Origin: Trichobilharzia regenti
Lineage: Eukaryota; Platyhelminthes; Trematoda; Strigeidida; Schistosomatidae
DNA length: 64,000 nt
Direction of reading: 5' to 3'
Assembly (NCBI GenBank): GCA_944472135.2
Contig: OX235262.1
Location: 165,539,509-165,603,508, forward strand
Position numbers and translations under genes: made by a program
Notes under the pieces: model-generated
The model's input: the letters and a program-made list of their open reading frames with translations, nothing else
Told to the model about the DNA's origin: nothing
The model's database searches: none
In this document: piece after piece, positions 34,115 to 47,900 of the stretch
How the letters are laid out: each line of letters starts with the position of its first letter
Numbering within the stretch: position 1 is the first letter of the stretch

Positions 34115-36879
34115 TTTTCACCGAAGACTTGCAAGAGCAAGATTATATTCCTGACTTTCTTAACAAAGTGTAGGATTGCTGTTAGCACGCCAATTTACCT
34201 AGTGATGCACGGCTAGCGTAAAGCCGCTATGATGAGTTGTGTATCGGTTTAAAAGTATCAAAGAAGTGTACCGAAATCAGATTTCGAGTTAGATTGAGGG
34301 GTTAGTTTTGATTTGGGCTGGTGTAATATAGCTTTAACAATTCGTTCCTGTACCAGTGATCCCAAAGGCGCTTCCTTAGTGTTTGTATGGATTCTGCAGT
34401 CAAGTTGCAGAGAAACTTTAAAATACAAGCGAACTAGCTTCACAGGCTTGATAACTATGGGAGAAGCTATTAGTTATCGTGGGCCTAGATGCTTTTTTCT
34501 TATCGCTCCACCTTTTACTGGGTGATTTGATTGCTTTTTGAATTTTTTTTTTGGATTTCACCCTGCAACTCTACACAGCTTTTCTATCTGGTGACCCATC
34601 ACCACTGAAGTAATTTAGACCATTCTATCGAAACAGTTATACAAATTGCCGACAGGTGGCTCGTGATAATATGGAGGATTATTGATGTTTTTGAATCTTT
34701 ATCTTCTAAAACACGGCAGAGCGGAAGTGAAGCGGGTAAACCTGGTCGAACATTCAGCAGATAGAGAAATCCTTTAAGGTCATAGAGAAGAGGCAGTTCC
34801 AACTTGATCATTTGTCCGATCCTCCTGAATTCCTCAGTTACATAGTAAATCTGAGTGACCATAGAATGCGGCGCTCTAGAGACTCTAGAGTAAAATAATC
34901 AAATCATTGGGAAAATCCTAATCGCTTTTCCAGATATCACTACAAGAAAGTTGATGTTTTCAAAATTCATTCCAGATAACCTATTGAACAGTAAAAACTA
35001 TTCTGCAGTTTTAGTGACCTTTGCCCCAAAACATTTCTTACGGATATATGGTTTTCTATGGCTATGCGAGATATGCTACATTCAAACGCAAGTTTTTATC
35101 CTCCAACTCCCAAAGTACTTATTCTGCTTCTACAAAATAAAAGTGAATATTTCATATTGATCGTCTGAAATACGAGAAATTCCGGGACCAGAAACGTAGA
35201 GTGGTGAAGACTGCTCAGCAGGCTAGGGTTCATCAGTAAACGTCCAGTTATGACATGGCAGCGCACTAAATGGCATGAATGCTTTATTGAGTACCTTGAG
35301 CTTAACAAGTCGACTTAAATATTGAAAGTCAGCACCCAGTGTTCATGAAGAATTATACAGTCAAATAATTGTGGTAAGTTGTTCACCACCAGACATTCTT
35401 TCTGTACACAAATTGTGACAGGTAGACTACTGATGTCACAATCCCAGACAGCTATTCGAAACGGTGAATTCATTTGTGCTGTCTATATGGTGCTTCCTGA
35501 AAGTTTGACGCAGATGGCCTTGTAAAAGCAAACTTTTATCGAGAATGACGGAAAAGTATGTTTACTTTGAATGTGATCAAGCAACGGCGGAGATTTTGAA
35601 CATGGGAAGTGAACAGGTGAACTGCTACGGATTTTAAAACTTGCACATGGTTTAGTGGAGCCACGGCTAGATTCCATGAAAAGTCACTCGATTGGCTGGA
35701 TGAATTCTGTCGGCCGATATAACATAATATACGTTTGGAAAATCCCTCCCCATTCGGCATCCGAACACTGGTACCATCCATACAGTTGCTAAAGTCCACT
35801 TCCGTGATACATCTTTCATCCAAATTGTGGGTGGTCGCATCCGGGAACCATATCGAAAGAGCAGACCATGTAAGTGGAATCACATCTCATAGCCAAAAGT
35901 AGTAGCTCCATAACACTTAGTCATATTATTGCCCTATGGTACCAACTCACTAAAAAGTATAAAGAATGCCATCTATGAGTTATAATTACTGTTGTCAGGA
36001 CGAACTTCGACTACTAAAATTCCCTGTAGCAATCCTGAAGCTCATGGAAACCTAACTCAGTGTGGATGGCGCTCAGCGTTTTTATCATTCTAATACGCAA
36101 GGAAAAACCTTGACGGGAGAATACTGTGAAGTCATTCTGGTAGGTGTTTACTGCGGTCCTAATAAGCTAGCAGAGTTTCTTGAAAGAGCACTATTATTGA
36201 TCCAGATTCCTTAGATAAAACGGATTTACGTTCATATAGCGGAAATGAGGTAGGCCTTGCATTTATAGGCATAATCTGGGGCATACCAGCTGGAACTTTG
36301 GTCAACCAGATGACAGAGGGAAATTCTGCGCAAGGATTAAATCAGCATGACAGGTGCCCCCCCATTAAATCGTGCGCGTTTAATACAATTAGGAGTATTC
36401 CGTAAGTCGGTAGGCTTGTGGAAAACGGCAACTGCAGTTAGCAAGGATTACTGAATACTGGCAGTACTGATGCAGTAAATTAATGCCTAATTAGCCCACA
36501 TGGATCGACACTTTGAATAGGTACAATGACATATATTTTCGTCAGTGTTCCTAAGCAAACAGACTAAATTCCGGGTTTTCAAAAAGTTATGGCACCTGAA
36601 TATAAGTCCATTCTTGTGGAAGGAAACTCAGGATTGGTCTACGCAATCACCAATGGTGCAAAGATGCGATCCAAGCTCGCAAAGGACATATGACACGGTC
36701 TTTGTCAGTGTTCTTGCATTATTCCCATCCTGCATATTTCCAAATAAAGGCGATGATTTTCATTTCGTACGAATATATAAAGAAATACATATAACTAGAA
36801 GAAAACTCTTCAAGACTTAAAATACTATTTAGGTATGAAAAGACCAACTAGACTTCGGTGTGGCTCATATTAAAAAACA
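34115..36879. other. Intergenic region: no gene seen
   Basis: About 2.8 kb between the gypsy element and an RTE copy. The base composition is less AT-rich in 35160-36420, which suggests old repeat DNA, but no family or motif was recognised. Confidence 0.35.
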
Positions 36880-39600
36880 AACGGGAACGTTCTAAAGGTT
36901 AGTGACGTATCAGTTTAGTCACTCAGCTCACAGTTGGTATGAAAACAGACATCGGTGATCGTCTCCTACAGTTCTGCTCAGATAATCATCTGTTCCTAGT
37001 CAGCACGAACTTTAGGCACAAAGAGAGACGTTGCCCATCCTGGTGACTTCCATCACCAAATTAATGTCAGACTAAAATAGACCAGGAAGTGATAGTATAT
37101 CGTTGGCGGGGTTAAGTGAAAGACTACCGATCCTTCTGAAACACATGCGTAGACTACGGTCACTCCCTGGTTCGCGTACGTTTATGCTTACGATTAAGCG
37201 AACAAATACTGCTGGCAGCGAGGCAATTACGTCCTTAACTAGAACAAGACACTGAATCCCTATTTAAGGAAGAGATAATGAAACGAGTATCTGACCTCAA
37301 CAGCGAGACTCCTCCTGAGGAAGCATAACACAACATACATTTAGCTGCAGACGCAACCGTAAATGCTTTTAGTAACCTGAAACCAAAAGTTTGCAAGAAC
37401 CAGTCGATTTCTACCACCTCATCCAAATCGATTGACGCAAGAAGACTGATTCCGGAGAGCTCCGATCATGACGAGGAGAGAAAGCTACTCAAACGCAAAC
37501 TAAGAAGAAATCTTCGTGACAAACATGAACAGTGATGGGCGACAAAAGCAAAAGAGATAGAAAAGGCATCGGCGATTGGTAACGCCAGAAAACTACCTAG
37601 ACCTATCAGGGAAACAGGTGGTAAACGGCAAATGATAAGCGAAACAATCTCCAAGAAAAGTGGCTCTGTAAATAACTCCCAGGATAGACGACTGGAACGC
37701 TGGTAAAAAGACTTTGAGGAGCAGTTTAATTAGTCTACAGCCACGACTTACCGAGCATCCAACACCTCCCGGAATAGGATATCCACAGGTCCTCCGTCCC
37801 TAACTGAGGTTACTAAGGCTATCACCAGTCTAAAACGAGGCGAAGTGGCGGGACCTGAAGGATTGACTTGAGAGGTGTTCAATGACGGTGAAGACAATTT
37901 ACCGTCTGCGTTAACTAAGGTATTAAAAAGCGTTTGGAAACAGAGGAAGTCCCGTCGGGCTGGTGTAAGTCATTGATTACCCAGATATACAAGAGGTAAG
38001 ACAAGTTTTCTTGTGATAAAAACCAGGGGATTAGCTTGGCTAATATGGTAGCTAAAGTTCTGGGCTCAGTAATAATGTGTGATTTAATTGGTGCTAGAGA
38101 GAAATAAATACGAGAGAACAAGGCAGGTTTTAGACCAGGTAGGTGGTGTATCGATCATATCTTCACCCTTCAACTAATTCTGGAACGTAATCATATTTAC
38201 CGGCGTTCAACAGTCACCGTATTTCTTGACCTAAAGGCGGCATTCGATTCCCCTTACATAGGGGCAGTAATAATATAGTATATATTTACTCCCGTCTGTG
38301 TACACAGTATGGCGATATTTGGCTGTGAAGAGTATATCGAGAAAATGCATTACGCGGATCAAGAACTCGTGCAGTCAGCCAGCTAAGAATTCACGGGGTG
38401 TTGTCATCTCAAGTGGTGACAACTACTGGCGTCCGTCTGGGATACCCACTATCCTCATTTCTATTCAGTTACGTTATGGATGTACCAATGGACTTAATCC
38501 TGACTCACTTCAGAGACTCAGGGATTGACCTGTTGCCTGGCAATAATCTCGTTGACTTAAAATATGCAGATGATTTAGTCTTGCTCTCAGGTGAAGACGA
38601 CAAAATGCAGTCTTCTGAAAACCTTGAGCAGCACCCTTCGAATGTTTGGCATGTGATTTGCTGCCCTTGTCAAATATAAGATGATGCTACAGGACTGGAC
38701 TACATTGACTCTCAGCTGTGAAGTAGGGAATGAAGTGGTAGAGCGTGTTGACCACTTCACCTGTTTGGGGGGGTTGAATCAGCCAGTGCCAGCGGGTTGA
38801 TCGTCGACGAAATCTCATTACAGATACAGATGGCTTGTTGAGCACACTCCAAATTGATCCATCTCTAACGTGGACGTGCTATCTGGCTGTAAACCAGAGG
38901 GCGTGTATACTGCTCAGCAGTCTTCTTTATCCTCCATTATGACTGAGAGGGATGGCAACTTAAAGTGGAAGACATGAAAAGGCCGGCTAGCTGTCTTTTA
39001 TCATAGGTGTTTGTGTTCTATTTCCTGTCTTAAGTGGTATAACAAGGTGAGCAATATTGAAGTTAGGCGTCGGTCGAGTGCTAGGTAAGGAGGGGAATTC
39101 AATCGGCGAGACCATGAAGTTACACCGATTGAGGTGGTTAGAACATGTATTATGCATACCTAGCCATCACCTTCCTGGACGGGCGATGTTAGCTGACATA
39201 GGATAAGGCTAGAAAAGAGCTAATGGTATTCAAACGAAGACATGCCTCATCAGTCAGTGAATCCCATAACAATTAGCTTAAGCCAGTCACGTGGCGGGAG
39301 GCGTGTACACTTCCTGGTTGGGTTTCTCGGGATTGTAAAAACCAATGACTGGGGGCAATCAGCGATATAGCCCACAATCCTCATTCTCACTGGAGCAGAT
39401 GCATTCACTCCTTGTGACTTACTACATCTAATAAAATTCCATTTTTCAATATTATTGTTCTTTTTTCCTCACACTTCTGTTTGTTATTTGTCTCTACTTT
39501 GAATCTATCTTTACCCTCCTCTCTTGCTTCGTGTGCTACATGGCGTATGGCAACTCGAATTGCTGCACTTCTGTGCAAAGTTCTACGTTAAATCCAGTCA
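36880..39600 (+). mobile_element. RTE-like retrotransposon, decayed (family B)
   Basis: This parallels the intact copy at 45654-48245 along its length. It starts in the endonuclease C-terminus ([17 protein letters not shown]). It then carries linker motifs, FRPG.W.IDHIFTLQ-like RT motifs, [10 protein letters not shown] at about 38224, YADDLVLLSG at about 38560, and the 3' UTR ending in a TTCTACGTTAAA-type tail. Many frameshifts and stops break it, and part of the region between motifs A and B (near 38255-38300) differs. It is an old dead copy. Confidence 0.78.
38398..38679 (+). pseudogene. RTE reverse transcriptase fragment (family B)
   Basis: The frame holds TTGVRLGYPLSSFLF (motif B, with changed residues) and LKYADDLVLLSGEDD (motif C). 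It is open only for 93 codons. Confidence 0.75.
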
Positions 39601-41705
39601 CCCAGTCAGTCTACATATCTAGTACCAATGATGACATCTTACTGGATTATATTCTGGCAAATATATCATTGCGATCCCTATTGTCTTGTTCTTTTGTATA
39701 ACATGAAAGGGCATAGCTTAGTCCAGATTCAGTTGCTTTATTAGTTATCATTAGGCAGGAAGCTACTAAAATTGACTCATTGCCAGACCAACGGACTGTA
39801 GACTAGATGCATGTTCCGAAAACAGGATTCAGCCGAAAAATGATAGGGATCGTATTACAGGATAAGAGGATGAATACTAGGCTGTCTTGATAACCGCGAT
39901 GTAATCAGCTGTTGAAGATGGCTTTATGAAACACTGATTTTAGGGAGATAAGTGGGGTGGGTTGTAGAAGGAATGTGGGACAGTGTCCTCACACTTTAAA
40001 TATCCGGGCCACTGGTTATCCAGTGGTCTCACCGTGATATTATTTATCTGATCTGGAACGTAAAGACATCAGGTGGCACATCTAGAGCTTCAGAATCAAC
40101 CTTTCAGATAATGGAGAAATGTAATGTCCCATACATGTCTATGAGTTGTGAGAAAACGTATAGATATATCTGCTATCCAGGAGCTAGGTACGAAGGATAC
40201 TTGTGAGGCGCTTGTTTTCATGAGGAAAAAGTGACTGCTTATCAACGACAGCTTTTCAGATATACTTTACAGATGTTTCATGCACCTGACATGGTCGAAA
40301 TTCAGTGTTAGCGTTACCCGAGAATCAGTTATCCTAAAAATCACACTTAACTACAGATGATCTTACACTGTGACATTTATTCTATGGACAGGATAGTGAG
40401 AATTTGTAAGCAACTGTTAAGCTAAGGTTTTTACTCCTATTTTTCATCTTAACAGGCTGTCTTTGTTGGAAGTTACTATTTTCAGCGAACCATTTTCTGT
40501 TGATTGATAAACAAAATATGTACTGAGTGTATAATTACAGCCTAGTTAATGACTCCAATAAAAATAAAAGTCTTCTTTCCGGAAGTGTCATTTCGTTCCC
40601 ATAATGAGTATGTCCCAGTGTACTGATAAATACTTTAATAAAGATACGAAAACTACTTGATAGGAATTCATGGAATTGCAAAGTGTTAAATTATTCACCA
40701 TTGGCAGTAAAGTAAGATGTTCATTTCATTCAGATTGTAGTGGTTAAGTTTACGTGAACGAAAGCATAAGAGGGTCTACAGAGTTTAATGTTACGGGTTC
40801 AGTGCATCAGATGTGGGGATTCTGTGAAAAACAATTCTGACAAAATGACGGAATAGCAAAGCCGTCGACATTGTTAACTTGAATTCATCTCGACATTTTA
40901 CTTGTATCTTTGGGTAAAAGTAATGCTGTAACTCAGCCGCTGACCGTGACTTATATTGTGGATTTGTATGAAGAAGTGAGTAGTGATATGAATAAACGCG
41001 GAAATAACAAAAAATTGTTGTGTTTTCGCTGAGTCGACTAGGTATTCATGTAGGAATTTATATAATAACAAGTATTAGTTTTATTTTGACATGCAGATTC
41101 GTCACGAATCAACTTCAGTAAGAGAACCATTGAAAACCCACTACTTAGTTCGTAACCTGGTGGGGTGATGACTGAACATTTATGAATTGACTCTGACTAA
41201 TGCGGGAAAGATGTCTGGTATTGCTTGACTCACTAGCTGATGTAGGTTCATGGAGAAATCTACACTGATTACCATCAAGTTCCTACAAATTTGAAATCTG
41301 AGTTATTAGTTTTGTTGTTACTGTAATTTACAACATCTATATATAGATGTCTTATAAGGCAGTACACAGTGAATTACTTCTTGATATAATCAATTCATAA
41401 CAAATTCAATCACAGGAGGATTATTTTGAGAAAATTTGAGCGGACAAAGAATATATAAATACAAAATAAATTTTATCTTACATAAGTAACTGCATATTTT
41501 AATGAAAAATATCTTTTTGCAAAGTACAATACTGATAACTAAGAAATATTATTTCAAACTCTGTATGATAAATAGAGAGAATGGTCAAATTAACATTATT
41601 CCTTGTTTTTGAATTCTTGAGAATAATGAAAGGAGCATAAAAAAAAAGAAATTACATTCACTCTTTGAATCTGGAAACAAAAATGCCACTCAGTTTTGTC
41701 ATACA
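39601..41705. other. Downstream of the RhoGAP gene: nothing recognised
   Basis: About 2.1 kb of AT-rich DNA. A weak family 2 SINE relic (AGAGAACCATTGAAAACC) lies near 41118. The RhoGAP 3' UTR must start here, but no clear polyadenylation site was chosen. Confidence 0.4.
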
Positions 41706-41982
41706 TTATAAATATTCTGGTCTGATTACAATATCATGATGAGGTATTGTTAGTTTACCGGAATTTATTGCAGTTAAAATACAATTTAACGCTTTAGCTT
41801 GTTGAAAGCCAAAAGCTGCTTGAATTTGAATACTAGAAAATGGAGAAGTTGAATTGGCATTTTCTTTTCCAATTGATGCAACAGGTTGTGGTGTATCTTG
41901 TGCACATTCAAATAATGTCATACTCCATATTAGGGAAAGATTGCCCAAATTCATTTTATTCTCTTCTCTATAACGATTTACT
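41706..41982 (-). CDS. RhoGAP last exon
   Basis: The acceptor CCTTACAG precedes 41982. The first base completes Thr, then [20 protein letters not shown] continues the GAP domain. About 60 further residues without a known domain follow up to TAA at 41706-41708. The family usually has GPTL where this protein has SMTL. Confidence 0.78.
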
Positions 41983-44900
41983 CTGTAAGGTGGAAAAATT
42001 AGGTATTAATATAAAGATGAACTGGTGTGATTAGTTAGACTTGTGGATATTTTATGAAATAATATTTGCTTCTTTTCAAGTATTGTTTGTAAGGATTTGG
42101 TTGATTGGTTACAGAATTTCACCATGAGCTGACATCGGTTAGAGAACTATTGGAAAACTTTGGAGTACTGGACAGCTGTTTCGTCCTTGTTCGGGACTCT
42201 TCATCAAAACTCACTTCTTTACTTTTTTTATTATCTTAAAGCTCTAGAGTTACCCATGTACACTGTAATCTTCTGTTTGAATAAAGTAAGAACAATGATG
42301 TTTAAGGAATAAAACGGATGAAATGAACCCCTTTCTGTGTTGCAGCTATGTTTATTCGCGTTTTGTTCAGATCAACCACTGTAATCAATTGCATGAAATA
42401 ATTCTCTATCTTAATAATACTTTGATAAAGCTATTAGCATTAAACAGCGAAACGTCAGTAAAAACAATATCGTTTTGTTTTTCATTCATTAGGAAATACA
42501 AAAATCTTTATTATAATTCTTTATCTTAGTTGAATATCACACTAAACACTACACCTTGAAATAAGTCACTATTCAGTGATCTAGGGTATGCCTGACATTA
42601 TGGATACACTAACTTGGACGTCTATAAAAATTCCTTCAAATTAGGCGTATTTACTCTGTGGTCATCTGATTGGTTGATGAAAGTCATTATGGCGGCCATC
42701 CATTTGGGTAGCTATAGTTTGCAGTTATCGAAATGAGTTTTATGGAGACGACAGGAATGATTCTTCGACTCTTATATTTTGTCTAAATATATCACTGAAA
42801 GTAAACAATAATGACTATCGTTACATTTCCAATTTCACTGTAATTTTTTCGGGGTAAGTAACCAAGAATCTTAGACCCACGTTGTGCATTCATTTCTACA
42901 TAAATATGCCAAGTGGGAAGAAGACACTTTGTGTAAGACTCAAATCTACCTTATAAAGTTAGCACTTATATATGATACTAATCAGATAAATGCGGGCTGG
43001 CATAAACCTAACAGGAAATTTGTAACTAATACATCACACATGGTGGATGGTGGCTAGCAGTGGAATCCAGGTTGCGCATTTCGTCCTATTTGGGACTCGT
43101 CAGCTGGATGTACTTGCATTTCTCAGTGAGTGATGATGTTCCCACCGAGGCTCGAACCCAGTGCCCATAGTTTCAATAATAAATCAAACTATCAAAAATT
43201 CAAAAAGATAGTAAACACTAATCACATATTGTGATTTGCTTGATACAACTACTCATCTCAATCAATCACTATTATTATTGGTCCCTTGGGTTCCTAAGGG
43301 AACATAAGGCTTCAACAATACACCTTCACTTTCTTCTATTTTATGCCATCATCTTCATCTGGGTCCATGGTTGCCAAAACTCTCTCATTCCTTCCTTACA
43401 CAACCTCCTCGATGTCACCCTCGCACCAACGACCCAGTCGTCGCTTTCCCTTTGAATTTCACTCGAGGGCCTGGTACGAGATGACATTCGATGGTCTCCC
43501 CAATGTAGGCCCGTTCAATCTCTTTTTTCTCCTACAAATTTTTTAGCAATCGGCTCTTGTCTGTTAGTTTGTTATCAACCTGGGTTTCTTGTTACTAATT
43601 CTTTCTGGCCATTTGATCTTCAGTATGAAACAAGCGAAGGTAGCTGTTGATAAAAGTCTGCAGTGCCCTGTTGGAAATCCTTTCTGTGATACGCAGTGCA
43701 AGTTTCTGACCCATGTAGAAGGACCGACTTGACATTTGTGTTGAAAATGTGAATCTTGTTGTTTATCCTATGGAGTACACTGCATAAGATTTCCAAACTG
43801 GTTTCAGGTTGTTGAAGGCGTATCTTGCCTTCCCGATTCCGACTTTGACATCTTTGTCCGTTTCGCCTGTACCTGAAACCATGCTTCCTACGTAAGTGAA
43901 TGCAGTAACCTCTGTTAAATCTCTCCTGTTAATGGTTATTAGTGCTTGTTGTTGTTATTGACGCGGTTCGTTGGCTATCTTCATCACCTTTGTCTTCTCT
44001 ATGTTCATATGAAGTCCTGTCTTCGCTGGCAGCCTGCCTCTTCAGCCAGTTTGTTGGGTTTTGCCTACAAGTCTTCGAGTTTGTGTGACATTAAGCACAT
44101 GTCATCCACAAGTGGAATCCAGATCTTCTAGAGTCTTCGCATCGGTTATCCAGCGTATTCCTGACTTCTGGCTCTCAAGCACAGTCTGACGCATAATCCA
44201 GTCCACCACAATTAAGAATACAATAGTTGGTGATAGTAGGCAGCCGGTTTGTCTTACTCCTGTATGCACTTCAACGTCCCACCGAGTTTTCAGTTGTGGA
44301 TCACTTGACATGTGGCACTGTCATATAGCTGTTGGATGAGGTTGGTAAAGATTTGGTCGTTGCACGCTGTAGCACTGAAGCAGTTTCCAAATAACTTCTC
44401 TACCAACGCTGTCTGCCGAAGGCTTTTTCAAAGTCGATGAATTTGATGTAGGTTGAGGTTTGACTGCTCTGTTCGATGACAATGCGTAGAGTTGCAATTT
44501 GATCAGCACATGATTTGCCTTTTTTTAAAAAGAAGCTTATTCTGGTCAGTGGAGTGGAGTTCTGTGTCCAATGCATCGTTTACTCTCTTCAGGATGATGC
44601 GAATTGGTATTTTACTTGGAGTGGACAACCTCAATCAATTGGTAGTCTATAATTTTATGCAAATATGTTTACTTTTTTGATTACTATTTACGGCATCCAG
44701 CAGATCATAAAAAGTGATCTGAATCTTTTAGTTTCAAGATTAAGTTGTAGTGAAAATTTAGCTTTTTCAAAGTGTATATATGTGCATATTACTAACTGTT
44801 TTGCAAATTGTGAATCTGATTTACGGCAACACTAGTTCATCCAGTTAGCTAGCGAGAAACCGAGTAGTTTGAAATGATTTGGCTCTCTGAGCTGAGTCAA

Positions 44901-47900
44901 AAAGGGTACACCACCGATGAGCTTGGCTCCAAACGAACGAAACGCCTACCGGATGTTTAGATTAATTCAATATGATTAGCAAACACTGCTGGTTGATGTG
45001 AGTGATGTACAACTACTTATCTCCCTTAATCAGTAGTATATCATTTTATACAAAAAATCACAAAGCGAGAATACAGCTATTGGATACCAAAGAGGAGATT
45101 CATTTTTGCTGATGTTGTCAGTTTGAGTTATATCTCTTTAAGTCAGTATGTGTCATTTTGAGGTTTTACACAGGATATGTTGATCTCCCTTGGGGAATTC
45201 AGCTTTTATGTAACATATTCGTTCTAATATATTTATTCATTTGTTTTCAAATTTTTCTGAATACTATGTTAGCCATAAAACTACGACGATAAGGTTAAAT
45301 TTAATTTTTCAACACCTAACTAGATAAGTTCAAGATTCAATAAATCTATGATGTCATATGCATACAGAAAAACAAATCTTAGATTTGCTTTCAAGTCTCA
45401 TCTGTGCAAACATTTGCAGTGAATTAACATTGAATAATAACGTCACATCGCATAAATAACATCATATGTTAGTTATATTTAGCAAAGTCATACATAAGTC
45501 ACATTTTAGTAGGTATTTTTTCAGAAGAAAACACTTTAAATTTGACCTGTGAAAATATTTTTTCTATATTGGGCATTTCTTTTAGGAAAGTAAAATATTG
45601 GTACTTTAGTACTGTGGATATGAAATAAAGACAGAATAGTATTATTACCACGACTCCTACAGTTCTGCTCTGATAATCATTTGTTTCTTGTAAGCACTAA
45701 CTTCAAACACAAGGAGAGACACTGTTTGACTTGGAGACCCCCTTCATCAAACCAACGCTGGACACAAATAGACCACATAGCAATAAGCTATCGTTGGCGT
45801 GGGTCGGTAGGAGATTGTCGCTCCTTCTGGAACACGTGCGTAGATACCGACCATGCACTGGTCCGCGCTCGGGTGTGCTTACGACTGAACGGACGTAGGA
45901 AACAGCTGGCGGTAAAACCATCACGTCCCCAGCTCGATCAGGAAACTAAATCCGTATTTGAGGAAGAACTAGCTAAACACATATCTGTGTTCGACAGCTG
46001 TGCTCACCCTGAAGAAGCTTGGAAAAATATCCAGGCAGCCATAGATACAGCTGTAAAAGCTGTGAATAAGGTAAACCCAAAGGTGAGTAAAAACCACTGG
46101 ATCTCCACCGCCTCATCCGAACTGATAGATGCTAGAAGACTTATTCCGGCGAGCTCCGAATTCAATGAGGAGCGAAAGCTGCACAAGAGGAAACTTACGA
46201 AAAGTCTCCGCAAGGACCGTGAACAGTGGTGGGCGACAAAAGCCAAAGAGATGGAGAAAGCTTCGAGGATAGGCAACACCAGGCAACTCTTTGGACTCAT
46301 CAGGGAAACGGGTGGGAGAAGACAAATCATCAGTGAGACAATCTCGGAAAAAAATGGCACTATAATTAGCTCCCAGGATAGACGACTGGATCGTTGGAAA
46401 GAGCATTATGAGGAGCAGTTTAATTTGCCCACAGCCACGCTCAACCTTCCGAGCATCCAACACCTCCCTGAATGGGATATAGACACAGGTCCTCCGTCAC
46501 TAACTGAGGTTACTAAAGCTGTCACCAATCTGAAACTAGGCAAAGCAGCGGGACCTGATGGAATGACTCCAGAGGTATTTAAGTACGGTGGAGACAGCTT
46601 ACTGTCCGGATTAACTGAGGTACTAGGCAGCGTCTGGGAATCAGAAGAAGTCCCATCGGGTTGGTGTAAGTCACTGATTATCCCCATATACAAGAAGGGA
46701 GACAAGTCTTCCTGTGATAATCACAGAGGGATTAGCTTGACTAATATAGTATCTAAAGTCTTAGGCTCAATAATCATGCGTAGACTGAGTGGTGCTCGGG
46801 AAGCACAAACACGAGAGAGCCAGGCAGGCTTTAGACCAGGAAGAGGGTGTATTGATCATATCTTCACCCTCCGACAGATTCTAGAACATAGGCATTCCTA
46901 CCGGCGTCCAACAGTCATTATATTTCTTGACCTAAAGGCAGCATTCGACTCTGTCGATCGGGAAGTTCTCTGGAGATGCTTGGCTGTAAAGGGAATTCCA
47001 AGAAAATATATTGCACTGATTAAGGCACTCTACTCGTACTCATACAGCCAGGTGAGGGCTTACGGCGAGCTGTCATCTGAACTGATGACGACCAGTGGTG
47101 TCCGTCAAGGATGCCCATTATCTCCTTTTCTATTCAACTTCATCATAGATGTGTTAATGGACTTAACCCTAGGTGACTTCAGCGACTCAGGGATTGACTT
47201 GCTACCGGGGAATAATCTCGTTGACTTGGAATATGCAGACGATATAGTCCTTCTAGGCGAAGACGCTGACGAAATGCAGAGTCTTCTAAACACCTTGAGC
47301 CGCAATCTACGAATGTTTGGCATGCGATTCGCTCCCGCCAAATGCAAGATGATGTTACAGGACTGGACTACATCGACGCCTAGTTTAAAAATAGGAAGTG
47401 AAGTGGTAGAGCACGTTGACCGCTTCACTTATTTGGGAAGTACCATCAGCCCCAACGGGCTGATCTCTGACGAAATCTCAGCACGAATACAAGGGGCTCG
47501 TTTCGCATTTGTTAGTTTACGCCGACTCTGGCGTAGACGAGATGTTCGACTATCGACCAAAGGGCGGGTGTACTGCTCATCAGTCCGCTCCGTCCTCCTT
47601 TATGGTTGTGAGACCTGGCCACTGAGAGTGGAAGACATGAAAAGACTAGCTGTCTTTGATCATAGGTGCCTGCGTTCTATTTCCCGTGTAAAGTGGCATA
47701 ATAAGGTGAGCAACATGGAGGTTAGGCGTAGAGTTCTAGGTAAACAGGGGAAATCAATCGACGAAGTCGTGAAGCTACAAAGACTGAGATGGTTAGGACA
47801 TGTGTTACGTATGCCAAGCCATCGCCTCCCTCGACGAGCAATGTTAGCGGATATAGGGTCAGGCTGGAAAAAAGCTAGCGGCGGTCAAACAAAAACTTGG

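Noticed and set aside
35483..35883. Minus-strand frames of 64-115 codons
   Set aside because: No domain, start context or splice signal was seen; they lie in DNA that looks like old repeats.
46004..47428. Minus-strand frames of 99-118 codons opposite the RTE ORF
   Set aside because: They are shadows of the long RT frame on the plus strand.
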